DNA of 64,000 nucleotides from Streptomyces yatensis (GTDB lineage Bacteria > Actinomycetota > Actinomycetes > Streptomycetales > Streptomycetaceae), in NCBI RefSeq assembly GCF_018069625.1, contig NZ_CP072941.1:6696001-6760000 (forward strand). The letters are read 5' to 3'. The translations under genes and the position numbers were made by a program. Positions 22,774-31,748 of this stretch are shown piece after piece. Within the stretch, counting starts at the first letter, position 1. Every line of letters starts with the position of its first letter. The notes beneath the pieces are model-generated. The model made no database searches. It saw nothing but the letters and a program-made list of their open reading frames with translations, and was not told where the DNA came from.

Positions 22774-24183
22774 ATGACCGCGAAGATCTACGCGCTCGAC
22801 TCGGTGCAGACCCTGACCGACTTCGAGCTGGACGCGCTGCGCGTCGCCGATGTGATCCGCGAGCACGGGGTGACCCACGGCGACCGCGTCATCTTCAAGG
22901 CGGGCAACTCCGCCGCCTATGTGAGTGTGCTGTTCGCGCTGATGCACGTGGGAGCCTCCATCGTGCTGATCGACCAGCAGGAGCACCCGGACGAGACCCG
23001 GCGGATCGCCCAGCGCACCGGCGCCGCGATCGCCTTCGTGGACGACGACGCCCCGATCCACGCCGACATCCATGCGGTGAACCTCTACGAACTGATCGCC
23101 CCGGCCGCCGGACGCCCGCTCAACACCCGGGAGCTGTCCTTCGACGCCTGGGCCGACCGCCGCGACGGCCTGATCATGTGGACCTCCGGCTCCACCGGCG
23201 AGCCCAAGGGCGCCGTCAAGTCCGGCCGTAAATTCCTCACCAACCTGGAGCGCAACGCCGCCCAGGTCGGGCACCGGCCGGACGACGTGCTGCTGCCGCT
23301 GCTGCCCTTCGCCCACCAGTACGGGCTGTCCATGGTGCTCATCGCCTGGCTCACCCGCTGCTCGCTGGTGATCGCCCCGTACAAGCGCCTGGACCGGGCC
23401 GTGCAGATGGCCGGCCGGACCGGCGCCACGGTGATCGACGCCACCCCGTCGAGCTACCGCACCATGCTCAACCTGGTCGGCCGCAAGCCCTCGCTGCGGG
23501 CGCAGTTGGACGGCGTCCGGATGTTCTGCTCGGGCGCCGCGCCGCTCGACGGCGCGCTCTCCGAGCGCTATGTGGCCGAGTTCGGCCTGCCGCTGCTGGA
23601 CAGCTACGGCAGCACCGAGCTGGGCAACATCGCCTTCGCCACCCTGGAGAACCCGGTCTCCTGCGGCCGGGCCATGGAGGGCATCAAGCTGCGCGTCGTC
23701 GACGAGGACGGCCACCCGGCCGCCCCCGGCCAGGCCGGTGAGATCGAGGTCGACACCCCGGACGCGCTCGAGGGCCATCTCGCCGAGGACGGCACCATCG
23801 ACGCCGTGCCCACCGGCTGGCAGACCACCGGCGACCTCGGCTACCTCGACGGAGACGACAACCTCTTCGTCCTGGGCCGGAAGTTCGCGGTGCACCGCTC
23901 CGGCTACACGCTCCACCCCGAGCTGATCGAGCGGAAGGCCGCCCTGGCCGAGATCTCCACCCGGATCGTGCCGCTCCCCGACGAGCGCCGGGCCGGCGAC
24001 ACCCAGCTGGTCTTCTTCGTGGAGGACCACGAGCTGCGGGACGCCAAGCACTGGCGCGAGCGGCTGTGCCAGGTGCTCCCGGTCTACGAACAGCCCAACC
24101 GGGTCGAGGTGCTGGAGAGCTTCCCGCTCAACCGCAACGGCAAGCCGGACAAGCGCCGGCTCGAGCAGATGGCCCAGGGCTGA
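22774..24183 (+). CDS. AMP-dependent acyl-CoA ligase, probably 4-guanidinobutyryl-CoA ligase for the PKS starter
   Basis: 469 residues from the ATG at 22774, preceded by GGAAAAGAG. Adenylate-forming motifs are complete: MWTSGSTGEPKGAVKS (A3), SYGSTELGN (A5), TGDLGYLDGD (A7) and NRNGKPDKRRLEQM with the C-terminal catalytic Lys (A10). There is no fused carrier protein. The enzyme activates an acid as acyl-AMP and then acyl-CoA. Beside a flavin amine oxidase of the arginine-monooxygenase kind and a discrete acyltransferase, 4-guanidinobutyrate (or 4-aminobutyrate) is the likely substrate; this is inferred from known marginolactone clusters, not from the binding pocket. It has a convergent neighbour with a shared terminator. 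Confidence 0.85.
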   Translation: MTAKIYALDSVQTLTDFELDALRVADVIREHGVTHGDRVIFKAGNSAAYVSVLFALMHVGASIVLIDQQEHPDETRRIAQRTGAAIAFVDDDAPIHADIHAVNLYELIAPAAGRPLNTRELSFDAWADRRDGLIMWTSGSTGEPKGAVKSGRKFLTNLERNAAQVGHRPDDVLLPLLPFAHQYGLSMVLIAWLTRCSLVIAPYKRLDRAVQMAGRTGATVIDATPSSYRTMLNLVGRKPSLRAQLDGVRMFCSGAAPLDGALSERYVAEFGLPLLDSYGSTELGNIAFATLENPVSCGRAMEGIKLRVVDEDGHPAAPGQAGEIEVDTPDALEGHLAEDGTIDAVPTGWQTTGDLGYLDGDDNLFVLGRKFAVHRSGYTLHPELIERKAALAEISTRIVPLPDERRAGDTQLVFFVEDHELRDAKHWRERLCQVLPVYEQPNRVEVLESFPLNRNGKPDKRRLEQMAQG

Positions 24184-24191
24184 GACCCGAC

Positions 24192-24224
24192 AGGGGGAGC
24201 CGACGACGCGCGTCGGCTCCCCCT
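24192..24224. terminator. Bidirectional terminator between CoA ligase and amine oxidase genes
   Basis: A perfect 14-bp stem (24192-24205 with 24211-24224, arm AGGGGGAGCCGACG) and a 5-base loop sit in the 69-base gap between two convergent genes. It should end both transcripts. Confidence 0.85.
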
Positions 24225-24252
24225 GGGTGCTGGATGGGTACGGCAGTGGCCG

Positions 24253-25911
24253 TCAGTCGTACGGAAGCTCCAGCGGCGCGAAGGTGTCGAAGAGATCACC
24301 GGGGCCGGGGTTGTCCGGATGCGTGGTGCCGCCGAGGTGGTGGAGGACTCCCCACACCGCGTTCAGCGCCGTGGTCACCGCACCCTCCGCGAACCCGGCC
24401 GTCCAGGAGACATCGTCCCCGCACAGGAAGAAGCCCTGCTGCGCCGGATCCATCCCGTCCTGCATGAACTGGGTGAACAGCCGCCGCTGATAGCGGTAGT
24501 GGCCGGGCAGGTTGTTCTTGAAGGCCCCCATGAAGCGGGGCTCGGTCTCCCAGGTGACGGTGAGCGGCCCCGCGATGATGTGCGACCGGATGTCCACATC
24601 CGGGTAGATCGCGGCCAGCTTGGTCAGCAGCGTCTCCAGCCGCTCCTCGGCCGAGAGCGTGGCGACCTTCAGCGAGTCGTCGTTCCAGGTGTACGACAGG
24701 CACATGACCCCGGGCCGGTCGGGCCCGTCGTCGAAGAGATAGACCCCGCGCGGCATCCGGTCGGTGAGCGTCATGCTCATCATGTCGTGGCCGGTCGCCG
24801 GGTCGGCGTCCCGCCAGAACGGCCGGTCGACCAGGACGAACAGCTTGGACGCGCCCATGTAGTGGGTGCGCTCCACCGCCGTCCACAGCGGAGTGGACAG
24901 CAGCGACGGATCGCAGTCGACCCGGTTCAGCAGGGTCCACACATGCGGGCTGTAGACCACCGCGGGGAATTCGCGCTCCTCGCCGCTCTCGTCCGTCACC
25001 CGGACGCCGTCGGCGGTCCGCCGCAGCCGGGTGACCGCGGGGCGGGGCCGGCCGCCGTGCAGCGACGCGAGCGACGTGCCCCGCGGCCAGTGGGCGAGCG
25101 TCTCCGGCTGGTGCTCCCACAGCCCGTTCGGCACCTGGGAGGAGCCGTCGACTATGCCCACCTGGTTGTCGTCGGCCTCGGTGACCACGACCCGCAGGAT
25201 CTCCAGCACCGAGTTGGGGAAGTCGGTGTCCCAGCCGCCGGTACCGAAGCCCACCTGGCCGAAGATCTCCCGGTGGCGGAACGACTGGAAGGCGGAAGAG
25301 GTGGCGAGGAAGCCGTAGAAGGACTGGTCGTCGAACTCCTTGACCAGCGAGTTCCATACGGTCTTCAGCGTGCCGACGTCCCGCCGCTGGATGGCGTCCC
25401 GCAGCGTGGCCAGGTCGGCCCGCTCCTGGAGCGCCTTGTCCCAGGCGTCGGCGACCTCCTGGTAGACGTCCGGGAGCTCACCGGCGGTGCGCGCCCGGTC
25501 CTGACCGCCGTTCAGGTCGATCAGCGTGCTCGCGGTGGCCGGTGCCAAAGGATTAGGGAAAGGACGAGTGGACAGGCCCAGCAGATCGATGTAATGGAAC
25601 AGCGAACGGGCGGAGACGGGAAAGCGCATGGCGCCCATCTCCGCCTTGTATTCCGGATTCCCAGGGAACGGCGTGGACCGCATCCGGCCGCCCAGTTGCT
25701 CCGCTTCATAAAGAACTGGGGAAAGCCCTAGTCGTAGAAGCTCATAGGCCGCCGTCAATCCGGACATCCCGCCGCCGATGACGGCGACTTCGGTCCCGTG
25801 CACCGCGGCGGGCAGGGCGCCCAGACCGGCCGGATGGGACAGCCACCTGTCATAGGAATAGGGGAAATCCGGCACGAGCATGGTCGTGGCGGACGCGGTA
25901 GCGCACGTCAT
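24253..25911 (-). CDS. Flavin amine oxidase, arginine/tryptophan 2-monooxygenase-like (starter-unit biosynthesis)
   Basis: 552 residues. The N-terminal FAD dinucleotide fold reads VAVIGGGMSGLTAAYELL, then VLYEAEQLGGRM, and the C-terminal FAD motif is FFLCGDDVSWTAGFAEGAV. Length and layout fit bacterial L-amino acid monooxygenases that oxidatively decarboxylate an amino acid to the amide. In marginolactone and related clusters a homologue turns L-arginine into 4-guanidinobutyramide. The amide must then be hydrolysed, but no amidase lies in this window. The start codon has AGAGG nine bases upstream. It follows the LAL regulator by 39 bases, so the two are probably one transcript. An amine oxidase acting on another substrate is the alternative. 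Confidence 0.82.
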   Translation of the reverse strand: MTCATASATTMLVPDFPYSYDRWLSHPAGLGALPAAVHGTEVAVIGGGMSGLTAAYELLRLGLSPVLYEAEQLGGRMRSTPFPGNPEYKAEMGAMRFPVSARSLFHYIDLLGLSTRPFPNPLAPATASTLIDLNGGQDRARTAGELPDVYQEVADAWDKALQERADLATLRDAIQRRDVGTLKTVWNSLVKEFDDQSFYGFLATSSAFQSFRHREIFGQVGFGTGGWDTDFPNSVLEILRVVVTEADDNQVGIVDGSSQVPNGLWEHQPETLAHWPRGTSLASLHGGRPRPAVTRLRRTADGVRVTDESGEEREFPAVVYSPHVWTLLNRVDCDPSLLSTPLWTAVERTHYMGASKLFVLVDRPFWRDADPATGHDMMSMTLTDRMPRGVYLFDDGPDRPGVMCLSYTWNDDSLKVATLSAEERLETLLTKLAAIYPDVDIRSHIIAGPLTVTWETEPRFMGAFKNNLPGHYRYQRRLFTQFMQDGMDPAQQGFFLCGDDVSWTAGFAEGAVTTALNAVWGVLHHLGGTTHPDNPGPGDLFDTFAPLELPYD

Positions 25912-25950
25912 GGCATCAACCTCTTGGGGCCGAGTGGCATCGCGGGGATA

Positions 25951-28761
25951 TCAGGCGGTGTAAGCGACATCGAAATCCAGGCTCGCGGGCAGTTCTCGGC
26001 GCTGGCTGATGTTGATCTTCCGGTAGACACGGGTCAAGTGTTGTTCCACCGTGGAGATCGTGATGTAGAGCTTAGCGGCGATTTCCCGGTTGGTGTAGCC
26101 GGAAGCTGCTAGTGCTGCGACCCGGCTCTCGGCGTCGGAGAGTTCGGAAAAGGCGGCCGTATCCTCGCCGGTACGGGTCGCTTCCGACAGGGCCGAACGG
26201 GCCGGAGTGCGCTGCAGCGAACGCGACAGCTCCTCCGCGCCGCAGCTGTCCGCGAGCCGCAGCGCCCGGCGGGTCATCAGCCGGCTGGTGTCCAGATCGC
26301 CGAGCTGCTTGTGCGCCTCCGCGAGATCCGCCAGCGCCCGCGCCATCTCGTACCAGCCGCCGCTCGCCTGGAGCACCCCCACCGCCTGCTGCAGCAGCGC
26401 GATCCGCTCGTTCAGCGGCCGGGTGGCGGCCAGCACCCGCAGCGCGGCGCCCCGGGTGCGGGACGAGGACTCCCCGGCCAGCTCCAGCTGCTCCTCCGCC
26501 AGCCGCGCCGCCCGCTCCTGGCCGCCCAGCGTCAGCCAGGTCTCGGCGGCGCCGAGCCTCCAGGTCAGGGTGGCGGGCGAGTCCAGGCCCCAGGCGGCCA
26601 TCTTCTCGCCACAGGCGCGGAAGTCGGTCAGGGCCGCGTGCTGCCGGCCGGTGGCCAGCTGGTGCCGGGCCCGTGCGTAGAGGTAGTGCAGCCCGAAGCG
26701 GTTCCGGTACATCTCCTCCGGCACCGGGCGGGCGAGCAGTTCGGCCGCCGCGTCGTGGTTGCCCATCGCGGTGTGCGCGTTGATGAGCATCCCGAGCGGC
26801 ATGCCGACGGTGACCCCCCAGCCGCGCGCCGGAAGCTCCTCCAGCGCCCGCTCCGCGTACCGGACCGTGTCCCGCAGCCGCCCGACGCGCAGCGCGATCT
26901 GGGCCCGCAGCACACAGAAGTAGGCCAGCAGCGCCTTGGCGCCGCGCTCAGAGGTCTCCTCGATCAGCCGGTCGCACCAGCTGGTGGCGGTGGCGTGGCG
27001 GTCCGCGTACACCAGCGTCTGCAGCGCGGCGTGCACCGTCAGCATCGTCCGGTCGGAGAGCCGGACGGTCTCCAGCACCCGCTCCGCGGCGCGCACCGCG
27101 CGCTCGTCGACACCGCGGCTCAGCACCGTCCGCAGCGCCCGGAACGCGGTCAGCTGGGGCGACTCCGGGGACTGGCCGGGCGACAGCGGCCCGATGTCCC
27201 ACGGGCCGTCGCACTCCTCCAGGTCCAGGAAGGGCCGTAGTTCGGGGTGGTCGGGGTAGGTGGACGACAGCGCGAGCCGGATGGCGCGCAGCGCGATGTC
27301 CAGATCGGTGCCCGGGTGCTCGTCGGCGGCCCGGCTGACCTGCTCCAGCGCGGTGGCCGCCTCGCCCATCCGGCCCAGCCCCAGCAGCCCGATGACGACC
27401 GGGATGGTCTGCGGCGCGGGCAGCAGCCCGCTGCCGGCCGGACCGGCCAGCGCCTGCAGCCGCCGCATCTGGGACAGCGGGTTGAACGGCCACATGGCCT
27501 GCACCATCGTCGCCTGGAGCTGCAGCGCCTCGCGCTCGTCGGTGCTGTACCGGTCGGCCATCTGCAGGCAGTTCATGGCGAGTTCCCTGCGGTCCGCGGC
27601 GATGGCGTGCACCGCCGCGTCGCACAGCGCCTGCGAGATCCACTCCTCGACCGGCCCCGGCGCCTCGTGGCTGAGCAGATGGCGGGCCACGTCGATCGGG
27701 TCGGCGCCCTCCTCGTACAGCAGCCGGGCGGCCCGCAGATGCAGCGGGCCGAGCTCGTGCAGCTCCAGATCGTCCTGCAGCACGGTGCGCACCGCGTCGC
27801 TGCGGAACCGCCCGCCGTGCAGGATGCCCACCTCGGTGAGCAGCCCGACGGACTGCCGGACCAGCCGCTCCTCGACCTCGATCAGCTGGCTCAGCAGGGG
27901 AACGGACGTGGCGTCACCCAGCAGCGCGACCCCGTGGGCCACCCGGCGGTGGGCCGGGCCGCCGCGGTACACGCAGGACAGTGCCGCCTGCCGGAACAGC
28001 TCCCCGGCCACCGGGGCGTCCGTGCCGGGCGCGGGGTCGAGGGGGCCGCGGGTGAGGCGGGAGAACCGGTCGTCCAGCAGGCCGCGCAGCAGCAGCAAAT
28101 TGCCGCCGGTCATCTCGTGGTACGCGGCGGCGTGGCGCCCGGCCTCCTCGGTGCCCAACTCCTGGGTCAGCAGCGTGGAGACGCCCGCGACGGTGAGCGG
28201 GGCGAGCCGCACATGGCACACCTTCGGCTCGTGCAGCAGCTCGTCCAGGGCGGTGGCGGCGGGGCCGGTCAGCGACCCGCGGCTGACCACGACGGACAGC
28301 GCCTCCGAGCGGCAGCGGCGGATGCCGTACGCCAGGCAGCGCAGCGACGGGAGGTCGGCGAACTGGACGTCGTCGATGGCGATCAGCAGGGGGGCGTCAC
28401 CGGTCAGCTCGTCGAGCATGCGGTGGAAGTCCTGGAGCAGCGGGAGTTCGGCCTCGACCGGGCCGTGCGGGTCGCGGAGCGCCTCGAGGCCGGGCCGCGG
28501 CCCGGAGTGCTGCAGATGGCCCGGCATGCCCTGGTAGAGCTGCTCGAGCACGGCATAGGGGAACTTCTGCTCCGAGGCGGAGGCGACCGCGGGCAGTACC
28601 CGGACGCCGCGTCCACCCGCCGTGTCCGCCACGGTGTGCAGTAGTGCGGTCTTTCCCGACGTAACGGCGCCGCTGATCACGGCGAGCCGGCTTCCCTCGC
28701 GGGCGCCCTCGAAGAGGAGCCGATTGAGCCGGGCTATCTCCTGATCGCGCTCCACCAACAC
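25951..28761 (-). CDS. LAL-family LuxR transcriptional regulator (probable cluster activator)
   Basis: 936 residues. The N-terminal ATPase domain has a Walker A motif GAVTSGKTAL (residues 31-40) and a Walker B-like LLIAIDDVQ. A long helical middle follows. The C-terminal LuxR helix-turn-helix (about residues 870-920) contains LSDAESRVAALAASGYTNREIA. This is the usual layout of large ATP-binding LuxR activators of macrolide and polyene clusters. The start is GTG at 28761 with GGGGAAGG about ten bases upstream. The gene leads a leftward transcript with the amine oxidase. Likely targets are the divergent promoters at 21713-22046 and 28762-29399, where CTAGGG words recur. Confidence 0.93.
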   Translation of the reverse strand: MLVERDQEIARLNRLLFEGAREGSRLAVISGAVTSGKTALLHTVADTAGGRGVRVLPAVASASEQKFPYAVLEQLYQGMPGHLQHSGPRPGLEALRDPHGPVEAELPLLQDFHRMLDELTGDAPLLIAIDDVQFADLPSLRCLAYGIRRCRSEALSVVVSRGSLTGPAATALDELLHEPKVCHVRLAPLTVAGVSTLLTQELGTEEAGRHAAAYHEMTGGNLLLLRGLLDDRFSRLTRGPLDPAPGTDAPVAGELFRQAALSCVYRGGPAHRRVAHGVALLGDATSVPLLSQLIEVEERLVRQSVGLLTEVGILHGGRFRSDAVRTVLQDDLELHELGPLHLRAARLLYEEGADPIDVARHLLSHEAPGPVEEWISQALCDAAVHAIAADRRELAMNCLQMADRYSTDEREALQLQATMVQAMWPFNPLSQMRRLQALAGPAGSGLLPAPQTIPVVIGLLGLGRMGEAATALEQVSRAADEHPGTDLDIALRAIRLALSSTYPDHPELRPFLDLEECDGPWDIGPLSPGQSPESPQLTAFRALRTVLSRGVDERAVRAAERVLETVRLSDRTMLTVHAALQTLVYADRHATATSWCDRLIEETSERGAKALLAYFCVLRAQIALRVGRLRDTVRYAERALEELPARGWGVTVGMPLGMLINAHTAMGNHDAAAELLARPVPEEMYRNRFGLHYLYARARHQLATGRQHAALTDFRACGEKMAAWGLDSPATLTWRLGAAETWLTLGGQERAARLAEEQLELAGESSSRTRGAALRVLAATRPLNERIALLQQAVGVLQASGGWYEMARALADLAEAHKQLGDLDTSRLMTRRALRLADSCGAEELSRSLQRTPARSALSEATRTGEDTAAFSELSDAESRVAALAASGYTNREIAAKLYITISTVEQHLTRVYRKINISQRRELPASLDFDVAYTA

Positions 28762-29399
28762 GTACGAAACACCTTCCCCGATTTAACGTATGCGCAGGGG
28801 TCTTGAAAGCGAATCACCGTGCATGGCGCACCTGGTAATGCATCGTCCCCCGAGTCGAAATTACTGCGCCGCTGTTGTGCCCTCAGATCCCTTCCGTAGC
28901 TGACACCCTGTGCGGCGGCATGGCTGCTCTGTGTCATGTCGCGTCTTCTTCCGCCCCTCCCGGCCGGGTTGGGCATGCCAGCCCTGGTTCGGGGGTATGG
29001 GGCGGATGCGCACTCTAGCAGTGCTGTTGGTAGGAAAAGATGACCGTCTCGTCACGGGAGAAACTGTTCGATTATGGTTTCGGCCCCGTAACCGAGTTGT
29101 GAAGCTGGGCGTCGACTCTCAGATCGCGCTTCGACGCTGGTGGCTGTGGGGTTGCCGGAGGTAACACCCCTGTCGGATGTGAAAGTTGCGCAAAAGTGTC
29201 GGAAACTACTGAACCTTGAGTTCGTCCCCTCGCATCCCGTTGTGTGTGTTTCCCCTGTTCCATGGTCGTAGCCATCGTCGCCCAGGGCATCCATTAGCAT
29301 CGCCGCGGCCGCCGAATGGGCTGCGGTGTGTCATGGACCACTATGGGAACGGCTACTAGGGAAACAACTAGTTGTCCGAGAAAACGGGAGGAAGTGCGC
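28762..29399. promoter_or_regulatory. 638-base divergent control region between LAL regulator and sulfotransferase
   Basis: No credible coding frame is present, and the stretch is less GC-rich than its neighbours. Near the sulfotransferase it contains CTAGGGAAACAACTAG (29356-29371), which overlaps a perfect 12-bp palindrome ACAACTAGTTGT (29364-29375). The sulfotransferase ribosome-binding site GGAGG follows at 29387-29391. The first motif fits 13 of 16 positions of the PAS-LuxR operator known from polyene clusters (CTVGGGAWWTCCCBAG, recalled from PimM work). Promoter elements themselves cannot be assigned with confidence. Confidence 0.5.
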
Positions 29400-30443
29400 G
29401 TGGTCAACCAGAAGTTGACATTTGTCGTCGGCACCGGCCGGTGCGGTTCGACGGCTCTGTCTCAGGTCATCAATATTCATCCGGATGTTCTCAGCATCAA
29501 TGAATTGTTCGCCAGCATTCCCGATGCGGAGATGCTGGACGAGGCCCCGCTGAGCGGTCCGGAGTTCTGGGGATATCTGTCCCGGCCCAATGCGATCACC
29601 AATAGCATGATCAAAAATGGCGCCACCCCGCCCGAGTTCCTCTACCACAAGCTGCCCAAGCGGCGGTTCGACGCGGAGACCACCGGTATTCCGGCCATCA
29701 GCGTCATGGTGCTGCCCCATCTGACCGACGATCCCGACGCGCTCTTCGACGAGTTGGAGTCCGAGGTCACCTCCTGGCCCACCCGCCGTCCGGCAGATCA
29801 CTGGACGGCCCTTTTCGCCTTCCTCGGCGCACGGTTCGGCAACCCCGATGCCGTCGTCGAGCGGACCGGCCTGTCCATCGGCCGCGTGCCGGAGATGCAC
29901 CGCGCCTTCCCCGAGGCGCGCTTTGTGCACCTCTACCGCGAGGGCCCCGACTGCGCCGTCTCCATGAGCCGCCACTTCAGCTTCCGGATGATCCCGATGC
30001 TGTGGGAGATGGCCGTGCACCTCGGTCTGGAGACCCCGCAGCACCTGACGCCGGAGCACGCGGCCCAGCTCCCGCCCGACCTGGCGCCGCTGCTGAGCGA
30101 CCGCTACGACCCGGCGCTGGTGATGGAGCGTCCCATCCCGCTCAGCGCGTTCGGCACCCTGTGGTCCGAGACGATCGTCGACGGTCTGCGGAAGCTGGAC
30201 GACGTCCCGGCGGAGCAGCGCGCCGCGCTGTCGTACGAGACGCTGCTGGAGGAGCCGGAGAAGGAGCTGATCCGGCTCGCCGAGTTCATCGGGGTGGAAC
30301 CGCACCGCACCTGGCTGGACGCGTCCATCGCCCACCTCGACGGCGGCCGGCCCGGCGCGGCGCGGAAGCTGCCCGAGGCGGAGCTCACCCCGCTGCTCGA
30401 ATCCTGTAGCCCGGGCACGCGGGCGCTGGCCGCCCACCAGTAG
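29400..30443 (+). CDS. Sulfotransferase family protein (probable polyketide O-sulfation)
   Basis: 347 residues from GTG at 29400, eight bases after GGAGG (29387-29391). An in-frame GTG at 29394 is too close to that site. The N terminus has the 5'-phosphosulfate-binding loop VVGTGRCGSTALS. A later segment (RFVHLYREGPDCAVSMSRHF) fits the 3'-phosphate-binding Arg/Ser region. The family transfers sulfate from PAPS to hydroxyl groups. At the edge of a cluster for a large polyhydroxylated polyketide, the likely job is tailoring one hydroxyl of the product, as in clethramycin and mediomycin. Which hydroxyl cannot be told from sequence. It is the last gene that clearly belongs to the cluster. Confidence 0.87.
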   Translation: MVNQKLTFVVGTGRCGSTALSQVINIHPDVLSINELFASIPDAEMLDEAPLSGPEFWGYLSRPNAITNSMIKNGATPPEFLYHKLPKRRFDAETTGIPAISVMVLPHLTDDPDALFDELESEVTSWPTRRPADHWTALFAFLGARFGNPDAVVERTGLSIGRVPEMHRAFPEARFVHLYREGPDCAVSMSRHFSFRMIPMLWEMAVHLGLETPQHLTPEHAAQLPPDLAPLLSDRYDPALVMERPIPLSAFGTLWSETIVDGLRKLDDVPAEQRAALSYETLLEEPEKELIRLAEFIGVEPHRTWLDASIAHLDGGRPGAARKLPEAELTPLLESCSPGTRALAAHQ

Positions 30444-30455
30444 GGCGCGCGTCGT

Positions 30456-30497
30456 CACCCGGCGACGGCCGCCCACCCCGAGGCCGATCGCCGGGTG
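30456..30497 (+). terminator. Probable terminator after the sulfotransferase gene
   Basis: A perfect 10-bp inverted repeat (CACCCGGCGA at 30456-30465, TCGCCGGGTG at 30488-30497) with a 22-base GC-rich loop begins 12 bases after the stop codon. It marks the probable end of the PKS cluster transcript. Confidence 0.55.
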
Positions 30498-30616
30498 GCG
30501 CCCTGCCGCCGTGTCCTGGTTCCCCGGGGACGGCTACCCGGCCTGGCCCCTATGTCGTGGGCCCGCTGTGACCAGGTGTCCGCAGCCCGTCCATAGTCGG
30601 TGCCTATCATCGTGGT

Positions 30617-31552
30617 GTGCAGTTGCATCAGCTGCGTTATTTCGCCACCGTCGCGGAGACCCGGCACTTCACCCGCGCCGCGGAGCTCCTGCATGTCGCC
30701 CAGCCCTCGCTGTCCCAGCAGATCCGCACCCTGGAGCGGGAGCTGGGAGCCGATCTCTTCCACCGGGCGCGCGGCAATATCGCCCTCACCGACGCGGGAG
30801 AGGCCCTGCTCCCGCTGGCCCGCCAGATCCTCGCCGACGCCGAGACCGCGCACCGCGAGGTCCAGGAGGTCGCCCAGCTGCGGCGCGGCCGGGTGCGGCT
30901 GGGGGCCACGCCTAGCCTGTGCGCCAGCTTCGTCCCCGATGTGCTGCGCCGCTTCCATGACGAGTTCCCGGGCATCGAGCTGATCGTGGACGAGGGCGGC
31001 TCCCAGGACCTGGTCCGCACGCTCTCCGCGGGCGAGCTGGACCTCGCGCTGATCATCACCCCGCTGCCCGGCCAGGCCTCCGCCCTCGCCGCCACCGAGC
31101 TGCTGCGGGAGGAGCTGGTGGTGGCCTCCTCGCCCGCGGCCCCGCCGCCCACCCGGCGTCGGCGGATCCTGGTCGAGGATCTGCGGGACCGGCCGATGGT
31201 GATGTTCCGGCGCGGCTACGACCTGCGCGAGTTCACCACGGCGGTCTGCCGGGCGGCCGGGTTCGAGCCGTCCTTCACGGTGGAGGGCGGCGAGATGGAC
31301 GCGGTGCTGGGCTTCGTACGGGCCGGGCTCGGCATCGCCGTACTGCCGGGGATGGTGGCGGCCCGGTCCGGGCTGCGGATCACGCCGTTCGCCGGCCACG
31401 ATATGCAGCGCACCATCGCCGTCGCCCACCGTAAGGACGTCGCGCCGCCCCGGGCCGCGCGTGAGCTGCGCCGGGTGATGCTGGAGCATCTGCGGACGGC
31501 GGCCGCGGGGGAGTTCGGTCTGCCGCCGAGCGCGACGCGACTGCTGCCGTAG
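30617..31552 (+). CDS. LysR-family transcriptional regulator
   Basis: 311 residues. The N-terminal winged helix-turn-helix (residues 1-60: LRYFATVAETRHFTRAAELL, QPSLSQQIRTLE) and a LysR substrate domain are complete. The GTG at 30617 begins MQLHQLRYF, the usual family start. There is no ribosome-binding site, and TATCAT lies a few bases upstream, so the message may be leaderless. Its target cannot be read from the sequence. The closest neighbours are the convergent crcB operon and the PKS cluster border; regulation of the cluster is possible but unsupported. Confidence 0.92.
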   Translation: MQLHQLRYFATVAETRHFTRAAELLHVAQPSLSQQIRTLERELGADLFHRARGNIALTDAGEALLPLARQILADAETAHREVQEVAQLRRGRVRLGATPSLCASFVPDVLRRFHDEFPGIELIVDEGGSQDLVRTLSAGELDLALIITPLPGQASALAATELLREELVVASSPAAPPPTRRRRILVEDLRDRPMVMFRRGYDLREFTTAVCRAAGFEPSFTVEGGEMDAVLGFVRAGLGIAVLPGMVAARSGLRITPFAGHDMQRTIAVAHRKDVAPPRAARELRRVMLEHLRTAAAGEFGLPPSATRLLP

Positions 31553-31593
31553 CTGTGAGGGTGCGGGGCTTGTGGACGGTAGGGCCGGTGCGC

Positions 31594-31748
31594 ACCGTAA
31601 GGCCGCCGCGAGGCGTGTGCCTGGTGCGGTGCGAACCGTAAGGCCGTCGCGAGGTGTGTGCCGGGAGTGGTGCGCACCGTAAGGCCGCCGCGAGGTGTGT
31701 GCCGGGAGGGGGCGGGACGACCGTAAGGCCGCCGCGAGGGCCGTGCCG
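31594..31748. repeat. Tandem 41-44 bp repeat between convergent LysR and crcB genes
   Basis: Units begin ACCGTAAGGCCG at 31594, 31635, 31676 and 31720 and share CGCGAGG and GTGTGCC words. There are nearly four copies, the last running up to the crcB stop codon. The units have no open reading frame of note. They may serve as a transcription end region; function unknown. Confidence 0.85.

Noticed and set aside
28910..29164. Possible small genes in the region between LAL regulator and sulfotransferase
   Set aside because: Codon third positions are not GC-biased, no ribosome-binding site fits, and the stretch is better read as a control region.
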